Shown here: piece after piece, positions 18,006-27,170 of the stretch
Position numbering within the stretch: position 1 is the stretch's first letter
How the letters are laid out: each line of letters opens with the position of its first letter
Assembly: GCA_963727285.1 (NCBI GenBank)
Contig: CAVSFF010000009.1
Location: 496,001 to 560,000 of the forward strand
Source of the DNA: CAITWD01 sp963727285
GTDB taxonomy: Bacteria > Actinomycetota > Thermoleophilia > Miltoncostaeales > Miltoncostaeaceae
Direction of reading: 5' to 3'
DNA: 64,000 nucleotides
Translations under genes and position numbers: made by a program
Notes under the pieces: model-generated
What the model was told of the DNA's origin: nothing
The model's input: the letters and a program-made list of their open reading frames with translations, nothing else
Database searches by the model: none

Positions 18006-18454
18006 GCGGGGACCTGTGCCTTACGCTCAATTCGGAGGGGCTGCGGGTTCTGCGCCTCATGCGGGTGCTCGGGGCCGGCGTAGATCTTCAGCTTGGTCAG
18101 CTGCTTGCGGGCGAGCCGGTTCTTGGGAAGCATGCCGCGGACGGCCTTGCGAATGACCTCTTCCGGCGCGGCCGCGAGTTGTTCTGCCAGCGAGCGGCTG
18201 CGGATACCGCCGGGGTACCCCGTGTGCCGGTAGTAGCGCTTGTCCCGCAGCTTCTGGCCGGTCACGGCGATGCGCTCCGCATTGACCACGACGACGAAGT
18301 CGCCGGTGTCGGCGTGGCGGGTGAACCACGGCGAGCGCTTCCCACTGAGGGTCTCGGCGATCGACGTCGACAGACGCCCGAGGTTCTGTCCGTCCGCGTC
18401 GACGATCCACCACTGGCGGTCGACGGTTCCTGCCTTGGCGCTAACGGTCTTCAC
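18002..18454 (-). CDS. rplM: 50S ribosomal protein L13
   Basis: A 150-residue L13. The start VKTVSAKAGTVDRQWWIVDA matches the family's MKTFxAKPxxVxRxWYxxDA, so GTG 18454 was chosen over a TTG at 18484. GGAGGG lies about 12 bases upstream. Other hallmarks are GDFVVVVNAERI, YYRHTGYPGG and VRGMLPKN. It is the first gene of the operon. The 250 bases upstream contain no other gene; the leader may carry autogenous control, but I could not identify a site. Confidence 0.97.
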   Translation of the reverse strand: MKTVSAKAGTVDRQWWIVDADGQNLGRLSTSIAETLSGKRSPWFTRHADTGDFVVVVNAERIAVTGQKLRDKRYYRHTGYPGGIRSRSLAEQLAAAPEEVIRKAVRGMLPKNRLARKQLTKLKIYAGPEHPHEAQNPQPLRIERKAQVPA

Positions 18455-18707
18455 GGTGGTCCGCGTCCCTCCGGATAATGGCAATGCAGTAGCTGACCCA
18501 AAAACCCTCTGGGCCGACCGCGGAGATTACGAAACTCCCGCCCTCTGCGCAACCCACACGGGCCGTGAACATCCCGGATCCCGGATCGGACCCCCATCGC
18601 TGGCACGATGACGTCCGGATTGCGCTGTGTAATGCGCAGTACACGGAATGGCGCACCGGGCACGCACGCCCCGGCGGCGCCGGTCGGCAACACAAGGCAC
18701 GGCTGCC

Positions 18708-19094
18708 ATGTCACCAAGTTCGGTCAATCGCTGTATCGCCATCGCGGCCCACGGTCGCCGTTGCCAGCAATCCACGTACCGCGGATCGCCGTACTGCTGG
18801 CACCACACCCAGAGCCGCAAGATCTGGGCCCCGAGTCGCACGTCGTCGCGTCCGCGCACACCCGAGGCGCCGGTCATCGCGCTTGCCGATCGCCCCGAGC
18901 GCGAGCGCGACCGGGTTGCGGCCATCGACCGGATCGCCGCCCATCTCAACCAGGGTCAGCTGGAGCAGCTCGCGCGCTTTCTCGAGGCGCCCGGCGACGG
19001 AACGCTGACCATCAACCGGGCCCATGGTTATCTCGAAGTCCGCGGGTCCGCGCGACCGCCGTTCGCGGCCTCGGGCGCGCGCAGCCGCGGCTAG
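18708..19094 (+). CDS. Small Cys/His-containing hypothetical protein
   Basis: A 128-residue protein. Near the N-terminus RCIAIAAHGRRCQQ then YRGSPYCWHHTQ contains three cysteines and an HH pair, which look like a small zinc-binding element. The middle is basic and disordered. The C-terminal part LNQGQLEQLARFLEAPGDG is helix-forming. ATG 18708 was chosen because it precedes the conserved-looking segment; the upstream codons are Arg/Pro-rich and probably not translated. It is divergent from rplM and converges with guaA. I do not recognise a family with a known function. Confidence 0.6.
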   Translation: MSPSSVNRCIAIAAHGRRCQQSTYRGSPYCWHHTQSRKIWAPSRTSSRPRTPEAPVIALADRPERERDRVAAIDRIAAHLNQGQLEQLARFLEAPGDGTLTINRAHGYLEVRGSARPPFAASGARSRG

Positions 19095-19104
19095 CGACCG
19101 GGGG

Positions 19105-20676
19105 TCACTCCCACTCGATCGTTCCCGGCGGCTTTGAGGTGATGTCGAGAACGACGCGGTTCACGCCCGCGACCTCGTTGATGATCCGGTTGCTGATCTG
19201 CTCAAGCAGCTCGTGCGGCAGACGCGCCCAGTCGGCGGTCATCGCGTCGTCGGACGTCACCGCCCGGATCACGATCGGGTACGCGTAGGTCCGCTCGTCG
19301 CCCTGGACGCCCACGCTCTTGACCGCGGGCAGGACGGCGAAGCTTTGCCACAGGTCGCGATAGAGCCCCGCGCGGCGAATCTCTTCCTGCAGCACGAAGT
19401 CGGCCTTGCGCAGGATCTCCAGCCGCTCCAAGGTGACCTCGCCGATGATCCGGATCGCCAGCCCCGGACCCGGGAACGGCTGCCGCCAGACCATGCGCTC
19501 GGGCAGCCCGAGTTCCTCGCCGACGACGCGCACCTCATCCTTGAACAGCTGGCGCAGCGGCTCGACAAGGTCGACGGCGATGTCATCCGGCAGCCCGCCG
19601 ACGTTGTGGTGGCTCTTGATCTTTGACGCGTCCCGGGACCCGGATTCGATGACGTCCGAGTAGAGGGTGCCCTGCACCAGGAATCGCACGCCGCCGAGCT
19701 TTGCGGCCTCGTGTTCGAAGGTCCGGATGAACTCCCGCCCGATGATCTTTCGCTTCTGCTCGGGGTCGCTGACCCCTGCGAGCGCCGACAGGAAGTGGTC
19801 CTGGGCCCGGACGTGAATGAGCGGTACGTGGAAATAGTTTCCGAAGGCGTCCTCGACCTGCTCGCCCTCGTTCATGCGGAGCATGCCGTGGTCGACGAAG
19901 ATGCAGGTCAGGCGGTCGCCGACCGCGCGATGCACCAGAAGCGCCGCCACCGCCGAATCGACGCCACCCGAGAGGGCGCAGATCACGCGCTCGTCGCCGA
20001 CCTGCGCCTGAATCCGGGCCACCTGATCCTCGATGACCTGCACCGGCGTCCAACTCGGCGCGCAGCGGCACGCCTCGAACAGGAATGCCTTGAGCAGATC
20101 TGTCCCGAACGGGGTGTGGACTACCTCCGGGTGGAACTGCACGCCGTAGAGGCCCCGCGCCACATCCTCCATCGCCGCGACCGGTGCGTGCGTCGTGCGC
20201 GCGGTCGCGGTGAAACCCGGCGGCGTCGCGACGACCGCGTCGCGGTGGCTCATCCAGCACTGTTCCATCGGGACGTCGCGCATCAGCCCGTCGCGGACCA
20301 GGACCTCCAGCGGGGTCTTGCCGAACTCCGCGGCGCCGGTCCGGGCAACGTCCCCGCCGAGGACCTGGGCCATGCTCTGCATGCCGTAACAGATGCCGAG
20401 CACCGGAACACCAAGCTCAAGCAGGCGCGGGTCAAGCGCCGGCGCGCCCTCCTCATAGACCGACGCGGGCCCGCCGGACAGCACCAGGCCCTTGGGGTGC
20501 AGCGCCGCGATCTGTTCGGGAGCGATGTCGTGCGGGACGACCGCCGAAAAGACCCGGCATTCGCGGATGCGACGGGCGATCAGTTGGGCATATTGGGCGC
20601 CGAAGTCGACGACCAGCACACCCCCGGGAACTGCGCGGGCGAGCTCCGGGTCAAGACCCGGACCGCTCGGCGCCAC
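19105..20676 (-). CDS. guaA: GMP synthase (glutamine-hydrolysing)
   Basis: A 523-residue enzyme converting XMP to GMP with glutamine and ATP. The class I amidotransferase domain (about 18-205) contains VLVVDFGAQYAQLIARRIRE and the nucleophilic cysteine in GICYGMQ, then VQFHPEV. The ATP pyrophosphatase domain has the P-loop SGGVDSAV. The C-terminal dimerisation domain ends VLDITSKPPGTIEWE, the conserved terminus. The GTG start directly abuts the guaB3 stop, so the genes for two successive steps of GMP synthesis are co-transcribed. Confidence 0.97.
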   Translation of the reverse strand: MAPSGPGLDPELARAVPGGVLVVDFGAQYAQLIARRIRECRVFSAVVPHDIAPEQIAALHPKGLVLSGGPASVYEEGAPALDPRLLELGVPVLGICYGMQSMAQVLGGDVARTGAAEFGKTPLEVLVRDGLMRDVPMEQCWMSHRDAVVATPPGFTATARTTHAPVAAMEDVARGLYGVQFHPEVVHTPFGTDLLKAFLFEACRCAPSWTPVQVIEDQVARIQAQVGDERVICALSGGVDSAVAALLVHRAVGDRLTCIFVDHGMLRMNEGEQVEDAFGNYFHVPLIHVRAQDHFLSALAGVSDPEQKRKIIGREFIRTFEHEAAKLGGVRFLVQGTLYSDVIESGSRDASKIKSHHNVGGLPDDIAVDLVEPLRQLFKDEVRVVGEELGLPERMVWRQPFPGPGLAIRIIGEVTLERLEILRKADFVLQEEIRRAGLYRDLWQSFAVLPAVKSVGVQGDERTYAYPIVIRAVTSDDAMTADWARLPHELLEQISNRIINEVAGVNRVVLDITSKPPGTIEWE

Positions 20677-21834
20677 CTATCCCATCCCCACGGACTGGGC
20701 CTGCTGAAGCTTCTTGCCTTCGCTCCGCAGCGCCGGCGCCACCATCACCTCGCACTTCTGGAAGCTCTGGATCGAGTCGTATCCGCAGGTCGCCATCGCG
20801 GTGCGCAGACCTCCGCTCAGGTTGAGCGTGCCGTCGTTCTCGTGTGCGGGCCCGGCGATGATCTCCTCGAGCGTGCCGATCGTGGTCGTCTTGACGCGGG
20901 TGCCGCGCGGGAGGGTCGGATGGAAGGTCGCCATCCCCCAGTGGTATCCGTGACCCGGGGCCTCGCTGGCCTTTGCCAACGGCGAGCCGATCATGCAGGC
21001 GTCGGCGCCGCAGGCAATGGCCTTGGCGAGATCGCCGCCGAAGCTCATGCCGCCGTCGGCGATCACGCTGACGTACTGCCCGGTCTCCAGCAGGTGCTGC
21101 ATGCGGGCGCCGGCCGCGTCGGCGATGGCCGTCGCCTGGGGCACGCCGACGCCGATGACCTGACGGGTCGTGCAGGCCGCGCCCGGCCCGACTCCGACCA
21201 GCACGCCGACCGCGCCGGTGCGCATCAGGTGGAGGGCGGCCTGGAAGGACGCGCATCCGCCCACGATCGCCGGGATCGGAAGCTCGGAGATGAACTGTTT
21301 GAGGTCGAGCGGCTCGACGACGGTCGAGACGTGCTCGGCGCTGACCACGGTGCCCTGGATCACGAGGATGTCCAGGCCCGCCTCGAGGGCCGGGGCGATG
21401 TAGTCACGCACCCGCTGCGGGGTGAGCGATCCGGCCGCCACGACGCCATTGGCCTTGAGCTGGCGGACCCGCTCCTTGATCAGCTCGGGGTCGATCGGCT
21501 GCTGGTAGACGGCCTGGAGACCGCGGGTCGCCTCGGCGGGCTCGAGGCGGGAGATCCGCTCAAGCTCCGCATCCGCGTTCTCGTAGCGGACCTGGATGCC
21601 TTCGAGGTTCAGGACACCGAGCCCGCCGAGCTGCCCGAGCTTGGTCGCGGTCGTGACATCCACGACGCCGTCCATCGCGGACGCCAGCAGCGGAAGACCG
21701 AATGTGTGGCCGCCGATCCGCCAGGTCAGATCGACGTCTTCGGGATCGCGTGTCCGCCGACTCGGAACGATCGCGATCTCGTCGAACCCATAGGCCCGAC
21801 GACCCTTCTTGCCTCGCCCGATCTCGATCTCCAC
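20677..21834 (-). CDS. guaB3: GuaB3 family IMP dehydrogenase-like protein
   Basis: A 385-residue TIM-barrel protein of the GuaB3 family, found mainly in actinobacteria and cyanobacteria. It lacks the CBS pair of classical GuaB. The active-site loop GVGPGAACTTRQVIGVGVPQ holds the catalytic cysteine. IMP-site motifs VIADGGMSFGGD and GADACMIGSPLA are present. The N-terminus MEIEIGRGKKGRRAYGFDEI is typical. GuaB3 proteins have been reported with IMP dehydrogenase-related activity, but the family is less studied than GuaB. It is immediately followed by guaA. Confidence 0.93.
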   Translation of the reverse strand: MEIEIGRGKKGRRAYGFDEIAIVPSRRTRDPEDVDLTWRIGGHTFGLPLLASAMDGVVDVTTATKLGQLGGLGVLNLEGIQVRYENADAELERISRLEPAEATRGLQAVYQQPIDPELIKERVRQLKANGVVAAGSLTPQRVRDYIAPALEAGLDILVIQGTVVSAEHVSTVVEPLDLKQFISELPIPAIVGGCASFQAALHLMRTGAVGVLVGVGPGAACTTRQVIGVGVPQATAIADAAGARMQHLLETGQYVSVIADGGMSFGGDLAKAIACGADACMIGSPLAKASEAPGHGYHWGMATFHPTLPRGTRVKTTTIGTLEEIIAGPAHENDGTLNLSGGLRTAMATCGYDSIQSFQKCEVMVAPALRSEGKKLQQAQSVGMG

Positions 21835-22021
21835 GCAGCCGCTCCTTGTTCCCCGGGACGTTGGTCACTCACCCCACCGACCGCCACCGCATGCCGGCTG
21901 AGCGCCCGCGGGCCCGGACCGCGAATGCCGCCGGATACCGCGATTCCGCGCCGGTTTCGGACGGGATCGAATGAAGACGGAGGCTACCGCACTCGCCCGG
22001 ACGCCGCCGTGCCCACGGCGG

Positions 22022-22984
22022 TCAAACTGCGGTATTTGCCACTTCATCGACACGCCAGACCTGCACCTGACGGCGCAGCGCCTCGACGTCGCCGCTGTCG
22101 AAGACGCCGGCGCCGGGACTCAGCGTGTTGGCCGCGCCGCAGGCGACGGCCAGCGCGAGCCGTGACTCGGGATCATCGCCGCGGCTCAGCCCGGCGAGGT
22201 AGCCCCCGATCAGCGCGTCACCGGAACCGACCGTGCTGGCGGCCTCGCGTGCCGGCAGAAACGCCCGGTAGGTCTTGGCGTGCTTGGACGACGGCTCGCG
22301 CAGACGTGCCACACACCCGTCGGCCTGGTGGACGATCGCCGAATGTGCGCCGTGCCCGGCGATGGTCTCGGCGGCCCCCACCAGATCGTTGTCGTCGTTG
22401 AGCTCGTACCCCACGATCTCCTCGGCCTCGCGCACGTTGGGGCTGACCAGGTCCGGATCGGCGGCGAGCCCGAGACGCAGCGGCGGGCCCTGGGCATCGA
22501 TGGCCGTGAGCACCTGCCCTTTGATCTCCCGGATCACACGGGCGTAGAAGTCCTCCGGGACGTTCAGCGGCAGGGAACCCGCCAGCACGAAGATGTCGGC
22601 GCCGCGGGCCAGGTAGCTGATCTTTTCCATCAGCATCTCAAGCTCGTCGTCGACGACCGGCGGCCCATGCTCGATGATCTCGGTCTGGGCCCCGTTGGGG
22701 TCGATCACCGCCGTCGACATGCGCGACTCCCGCCGGATCCGCACGAAGTCGTTGAGAATGCCCTCGGTCGTCAGGCTCTCGATGATCGCCGTTCCGGTGC
22801 GACCGCCGGCCAGGCCGGTCGCGATCACCGGCTCACCCAGGCGCTTGAGGGTCCGTGCGATGTTGACGCCCTTGCCGCCGGCCAGCGACAGCGCGTCGGA
22901 GGCACGGTTCCGCGACCCGGACTGGAAGTTCGGGACCGTCAGGGTGCGGTCGTACGCCGCGTTCAAGGTGACGGTGACGATCAC
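22022..22984 (-). CDS. PfkB family hexose kinase, 1-phosphofructokinase-like
   Basis: A 320-residue ribokinase-fold sugar kinase. Signature 1 is GGKGVNIARTLKRLG and signature 2 is TVGSGDALIGGYLAGL, whose aspartate is the catalytic base. The N-terminus MIVTVTLNAAYDRTLTVPNF matches the 1-phosphofructokinase/tagatose-6-phosphate kinase branch. No PTS or fructose gene lies nearby, so the substrate is uncertain: fructose-1-phosphate, fructose-6-phosphate and tagatose-6-phosphate are all possible. The start is GTG 22984. It stands alone, with 187 and 177 bases of flanking intergenic sequence. Confidence 0.85.
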   Translation of the reverse strand: MIVTVTLNAAYDRTLTVPNFQSGSRNRASDALSLAGGKGVNIARTLKRLGEPVIATGLAGGRTGTAIIESLTTEGILNDFVRIRRESRMSTAVIDPNGAQTEIIEHGPPVVDDELEMLMEKISYLARGADIFVLAGSLPLNVPEDFYARVIREIKGQVLTAIDAQGPPLRLGLAADPDLVSPNVREAEEIVGYELNDDNDLVGAAETIAGHGAHSAIVHQADGCVARLREPSSKHAKTYRAFLPAREAASTVGSGDALIGGYLAGLSRGDDPESRLALAVACGAANTLSPGAGVFDSGDVEALRRQVQVWRVDEVANTAV

Positions 22985-23161
22985 GGGCGCAACTCCGCGG
23001 CCCGCGCCCTGCGACGTGGGCGGACGACAGCGCGCCGGAGCGCGGGCGGGACAACAACGGGTGTGGTCATGGGCATCGACACGGGGTCGCTGGGGACGAT
23101 CGGCACGGGCCCTTCGATGCTAGCAACGCCCGACGCCGGGGCGACAGTCGCGGTCGGGGGA

Positions 23162-23986
23162 CTATGGCGTGCCCGAGACCGCCCAGAGCTCGGACCGGAG
23201 CGCCTCGGCGGCGGCGCGCGGATCGTCGGCGTAGAGGATCGAGCGGCTGGCCGCGACGACCGCGGCGGCGCGACGCCCGCCGAACGCGGGTCCCAGGTCC
23301 TCCGGACGGCCGCCCTGGGCGCCCACCCCGGGGATCAGGAGCGGCTGGTGCGGCATGAGCTCCCGCAGCCGGGCGAGGTGTTGCGGCGCCGTCGCCCCGA
23401 CGACCGCGCCGATGTCGGAGATGCCGCCCTCACCCACCCCGCCGGCTCCCCACTCCGCCACCAGGCGGGCGACCGCTTCGTGCCAGCGCGACCCGTCGGC
23501 GAGCGCGAGATCCTGCAGATCGGCCGCGCCCGGGTTTGAGGTCCGCACCAGCACGAACAGTCCGCGGCCGGTGGCCCGCGCCACCTCGATGAACGGCGCC
23601 ACGGCATCGCTTCCGAGCATCGGGTTGACGGTCACCGCGTCAAACGGTGCCCGGACGAGCGCCTGGGCGTAGGCACGGCTGGTCACCTCGACGTCCCCGC
23701 GCTTGGCGTCGGCGATCACGAGCAGTCCCAGCTCGGCGGCGACGGTCGCCACCCGTTCGAGGACATCCCACCCGGCGGCACCAAGGCGCTCGAACCACGC
23801 CAGCTGCGGCTTGATCGCGACGCACGCCGGCGCCGCGGCGACGACGATGCGCTCGCAGAAATCGGCCGCGGCACGGGGGCCGTCACCGATCCGTGACGGG
23901 TCGGGGTCCAGCCCCAACACCACCTGGCTCTCGCGCGCGGACACGGCCGCGGCCAGCCGGTCCCCAAATCCGGGCGATGCACTCAC
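23162..23986 (-). CDS. pyrF: Orotidine 5'-phosphate decarboxylase, long (type 2) form
   Basis: A 274-residue enzyme that decarboxylates OMP to UMP. The length and the motifs VVLGLDPDPSRI, CVAIKPQLAWFERLG and IADAKRGDVEVTS (catalytic Asp-Lys) identify the longer PyrF subfamily seen in actinobacteria, distinct from the 230-residue form. LIPGVGAQGG supplies the phosphate-binding site. GTG 23986 overlaps the stop of the transporter gene (GTGA); the frame is open upstream but that is a shadow of the transporter. Confidence 0.95.
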   Translation of the reverse strand: MSASPGFGDRLAAAVSARESQVVLGLDPDPSRIGDGPRAAADFCERIVVAAAPACVAIKPQLAWFERLGAAGWDVLERVATVAAELGLLVIADAKRGDVEVTSRAYAQALVRAPFDAVTVNPMLGSDAVAPFIEVARATGRGLFVLVRTSNPGAADLQDLALADGSRWHEAVARLVAEWGAGGVGEGGISDIGAVVGATAPQHLARLRELMPHQPLLIPGVGAQGGRPEDLGPAFGGRRAAAVVAASRSILYADDPRAAAEALRSELWAVSGTP

Positions 23987-24903
23987 AGAATCAGCTCCCG
24001 CACGATCGGCAAGGTCATGGTGCACAGCACCGTGGTCACGAACACCGCACCGACCAGGACGTCGCGCCGTAGCCCGTAGCGGACCCCGAGCACCAGCGAC
24101 ATCGCCGCGGTCGGCATCGCCGCCATGAGGACGACCGTGTGCAGCTGTCCCCGTGTCAGCCCGAGCAGCGTACCGATCCCCAGCCCGACGAGCGCCCCGA
24201 GCCCGAGGCGCGCGACGGTGATCAGACTCACCTCGGGCCACGCCCGCCGCAACGCCCGCCAGTCGAGCATCAGGCCGGCGTACAGGAGCACCAGCGGCAG
24301 GGTTGCCGCGCCGAGCAGGTCCAGCGGCCGAGCGATCCAGTGCACCGGGTGCCCCAGATCGGCGAGGTTCCAGGCGAGGGCCACGTAGAGGGCGACCATC
24401 GGCGGCATCAGCAGACCGCGCCCGAGGGCCTGCCAGTCGATCCCGCGATCGCGGGCCTCCGCGGTGCCGAAGGACGTCGCGATCACCACGGTCGAGGTCC
24501 AGGTGATCACCCCGGTGGCGAACGCGTCGTAGAACACGGCAGCCGTCAGCGACACGCCGATGCCGCTCGCGGCGATCAGTGGCACCCCGAAGAATCCCGT
24601 GTTGCCGACGGCCGTACTCACCAGAATCGCGCCCTCGGTCGGTCGGTCCGCGCGGCGCAGCCGCGCGATCACCCAGCCGACGCCGAGCATCACGAAGTGG
24701 ATCATCCAGCCGGCGATCGGCACGAGGATCAGGCCCGCCGACAGCCGCTCGTCGGCGATGATCGTGAACACGAGCGCCGGCATCGTCGCGTAGATGACGA
24801 CGTTCACCAGTACCGGGCCGGTGTCCTCACGCAGGACGCCCGCGTGGCGGAGACCGAGCCCCACGAAGATGATCACCAGCGCCGCGAACGAGGTCGAGAG
24901 CAT
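23983..24903 (-). CDS. AEC (auxin efflux carrier) family transporter
   Basis: A 306-residue integral membrane protein with about ten predicted hydrophobic segments. The pattern VVIYATMPALVFTII in the first part and STAVGNTGFFGVPL in the middle match the AEC/membrane transport family. Bacterial members export organic acids such as malate or malonate, but the substrate is not readable from sequence. It overlaps pyrF by four bases, so the two are co-transcribed; no functional link is evident. Downstream of its start there is a 118-base gap to the pilus genes with nothing notable. Confidence 0.88.
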   Translation of the reverse strand: MLSTSFAALVIIFVGLGLRHAGVLREDTGPVLVNVVIYATMPALVFTIIADERLSAGLILVPIAGWMIHFVMLGVGWVIARLRRADRPTEGAILVSTAVGNTGFFGVPLIAASGIGVSLTAAVFYDAFATGVITWTSTVVIATSFGTAEARDRGIDWQALGRGLLMPPMVALYVALAWNLADLGHPVHWIARPLDLLGAATLPLVLLYAGLMLDWRALRRAWPEVSLITVARLGLGALVGLGIGTLLGLTRGQLHTVVLMAAMPTAAMSLVLGVRYGLRRDVLVGAVFVTTVLCTMTLPIVRELIL

Positions 24904-25021
24904 CGGCGCTAGTCCCGGTCCGGCGGGCAGGCCGGGTCCCTGGGGCGTGGAGTGGCGGCGGCGACCTGACGCACGCCGGGGATGATGTCACGCCGCCGGG
25001 CGGTCCCGGGCGGCCCGTCGA

Positions 25022-26479
25022 TCAGGTCGGCGGCGCGCTGACCTCATGCCAGTAGTTGATCGACCAGGAGTTCTCGATCGTCGGGAACAGCGGTGGCCGG
25101 ATCGACTGCAGGGTCTGGTCGTAGTTGTAGGTACGGGTGCCGAACATCGACGCGTACCCGCCCTGAGAGGTGGCGATCGAACCCGTGAACGTCATCGCCG
25201 TCTTGGTGGTCGAGCTCGAGTCCGTGTACCACTGTCCGCTCTGGGCCAGCGTCGCGGCCCGCCAATTGAGCGTCGAGGGCGCGATCTGGGAGATGATCAG
25301 GTTGTTGGCGGCGATCAGCCCGAGCACGCTCTGGGTGCCTGTGGCGTAGGAGATGTTGCCGCCGACGTACAGGTTGCCCGGGGTGGCGATGGTGACCTGG
25401 CCGTTGACGACCGAGTCGCGCGCGCCCGTGGTCGTGCCGCAGGAGTCGGTGATGCTGCCGCCGTTGCCGACGATCACCGGCTGCTGGGTGTAGATGTAAT
25501 ACGGCTGGTTGCCGGTCGGCAGGTTGTAGGTCGTGGGACACCCCAGTTTGCCGATCGACACTCCGGGGTCGGTCGTGTTGGTGACCGGGAACACGAGCAC
25601 CTGGCCATTCGAGGTGAACTGCAGCAGCCAGGCGTTGTAGGCGGTGTTGTTGAGATAGAGGCCCGTGGCCTTGGCCGCCGACTGGATGTTGCCGATCGCG
25701 CCGGTGAAGGTCGTGAAGTCGATCGGCGTCGGGAACTTGTCGTTGAACGACGGGGTCGTCGTCGAGTCGTAGGCGCCACCGACCGAGAACGCCGGATCCG
25801 TCGCGTTAGACGCGGTGCAGTTGGTCCCGTTGGAGCTGTTGCGGCAGACCTGGCTCTCGGCATAGATCGCGCCGAGGGCGGTGCCCTGGTGCACGACGTC
25901 CTGGGCCGAGTAGATCTTGCCCGTGGTCGTCGCCGTCGACCCGTAGGAGATGCTCGCATTCGAGATCATCTGGTAGTTGGCGATCGATTCCGGCGAGATC
26001 TGGGCGACGACCGACCGGATCACCGGCGTGGCGGTTCCGATCGTGGCCGTCGCCTGGACGAACACGGAGTTCGCATCCTGCGGGTCCGGGAAGATCCGCA
26101 GGTTATATTTCGCCGTGCCGAACCGCGCACTCTGCAGCGGCACCCACGTCTGGATCTTCGTCGGGTAGGTCCAGGCGTGCCCGGACACCCAGGCGCTGCC
26201 GGGGCTGACCGTCGATCCCGTGGTCGAGTCGATCCTCGGGTCCTCGGCGGTGTCCACGTAGTTGAGCCAGTACTGCGGGTTCTCGACGAGGCGCGAGATA
26301 TAGGACTGGACCCCGGCCTGGGCCGCTTCGAGGGCGATGTCGTTGCGGTCGCTGCTCGCCGTCTGGAAGACGCTCGAGGTCGCCCAGGACAGGCTCGCCA
26401 GGACCAGCATCGCGGCGATCATCGTGATGAAGATCACGACGATCAGGGTCTGTCCGGCTTGTTGGTGGCGGCGGCGCAT
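25022..26479 (-). CDS. PilX-like type IV pilus assembly / minor pilin protein
   Basis: A 485-residue protein with one N-terminal membrane helix. The N-terminus MRRRHQQAGQTLIVVIFITM resembles PilX, which has G-Q-T-L instead of the F-T-L-x-E of true prepilins and lacks the +5 glutamate. The rest is a Thr/Ser/Asn-rich secreted domain with several cysteines (VCRNSSNGTNC, GCPTTYN, DSCGTTTG) that may form disulfides. It is the third gene of a PilV-PilW-PilX-like set and probably forms part of the pilus tip or priming complex. Assembly ATPase and prepilin peptidase genes are not in this window. Confidence 0.8.
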   Translation of the reverse strand: MRRRHQQAGQTLIVVIFITMIAAMLVLASLSWATSSVFQTASSDRNDIALEAAQAGVQSYISRLVENPQYWLNYVDTAEDPRIDSTTGSTVSPGSAWVSGHAWTYPTKIQTWVPLQSARFGTAKYNLRIFPDPQDANSVFVQATATIGTATPVIRSVVAQISPESIANYQMISNASISYGSTATTTGKIYSAQDVVHQGTALGAIYAESQVCRNSSNGTNCTASNATDPAFSVGGAYDSTTTPSFNDKFPTPIDFTTFTGAIGNIQSAAKATGLYLNNTAYNAWLLQFTSNGQVLVFPVTNTTDPGVSIGKLGCPTTYNLPTGNQPYYIYTQQPVIVGNGGSITDSCGTTTGARDSVVNGQVTIATPGNLYVGGNISYATGTQSVLGLIAANNLIISQIAPSTLNWRAATLAQSGQWYTDSSSTTKTAMTFTGSIATSQGGYASMFGTRTYNYDQTLQSIRPPLFPTIENSWSINYWHEVSAPPT

Positions 26480-26489
26480 CCGAGGGGTC

Positions 26490-27170
26490 CTAGTTGTTCG
26501 CCGAGGTCGGGTTGATCGGGACCACGTCCGAGTTGAGGGCGTACGTCTGGGCCGAGCTGCCGATCTTGTAGTTGACGAGCATGGTCAGGTGCACGAGCTC
26601 GATGCCCGTCGTGGTGGGCGTCGCCATCGTGGCGGGCATCGCCAGGCCGTTGCCGTTGACCGCCGCGAACAGCGGGAGGGCCGAGCTGTTGGCGATCCCG
26701 GGCACGAGCGTCTCGGGGCTCGAGAACGCGCCGTAGCTGTAGGGCGGCGACGCACCGACGGGCTGCGCGAATTCGCGGACCAGGGCACCGCCGACGATCT
26801 GGTAGAGGTACTCGGTGGGCTTGGGGACCTCTTCGGTCGGGCTGCGGTTCATGTCCGCGTAGAACTCGATCTGGGTCGGGGTCAGGCTGACGATCGGCGG
26901 GGTGATGCCGTTGTCCGGGCTGACGGCCTCGCGCAGCTGGCTGCCGAGTTCGTCCATCGCGTCGCGGGCCTGGCTTTGGGCCAGCACCTCGCTGCGGTGG
27001 GTCGTGAAGCTCGACAGGCTCGAGTCGTAGAACCCGTAGATGGCGAACATGAAGATCGTGCCGAGGATCACCCCGATCAACAGCTCCATCAGGGTGAATC
27101 CGGCCTGGCCGTCCGGGTCCCGCCGATGTGCCGGCGGTCGTTCGCTGATCGCAGTCCGGGTCCGCATCAC
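26490..27170 (-). CDS. Prepilin-type N-terminal methylation domain protein, PilW-like
   Basis: A 226-residue minor pilin. The prepilin peptidase site is visible as QAG24 before F25-TLMELLIGVILG, with the required glutamate E29 at position +5 of the mature protein. The mature N-terminal helix is followed by a soluble globular domain rich in beta-type sequence. The basic leader is 24 residues. It overlaps the preceding pilin by four bases (ATGA) and is 10 bases from the PilX-like gene, so the three are an operon. Confidence 0.88.
   Translation of the reverse strand: MMRTRTAISERPPAHRRDPDGQAGFTLMELLIGVILGTIFMFAIYGFYDSSLSSFTTHRSEVLAQSQARDAMDELGSQLREAVSPDNGITPPIVSLTPTQIEFYADMNRSPTEEVPKPTEYLYQIVGGALVREFAQPVGASPPYSYGAFSSPETLVPGIANSSALPLFAAVNGNGLAMPATMATPTTTGIELVHLTMLVNYKIGSSAQTYALNSDVVPINPTSANN

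Noticed and set aside
19711..22401. An 896-residue plus-strand open frame opposite guaA and guaB3
   Set aside because: It is antisense to well-conserved genes; long open antisense frames are usual at this GC content.
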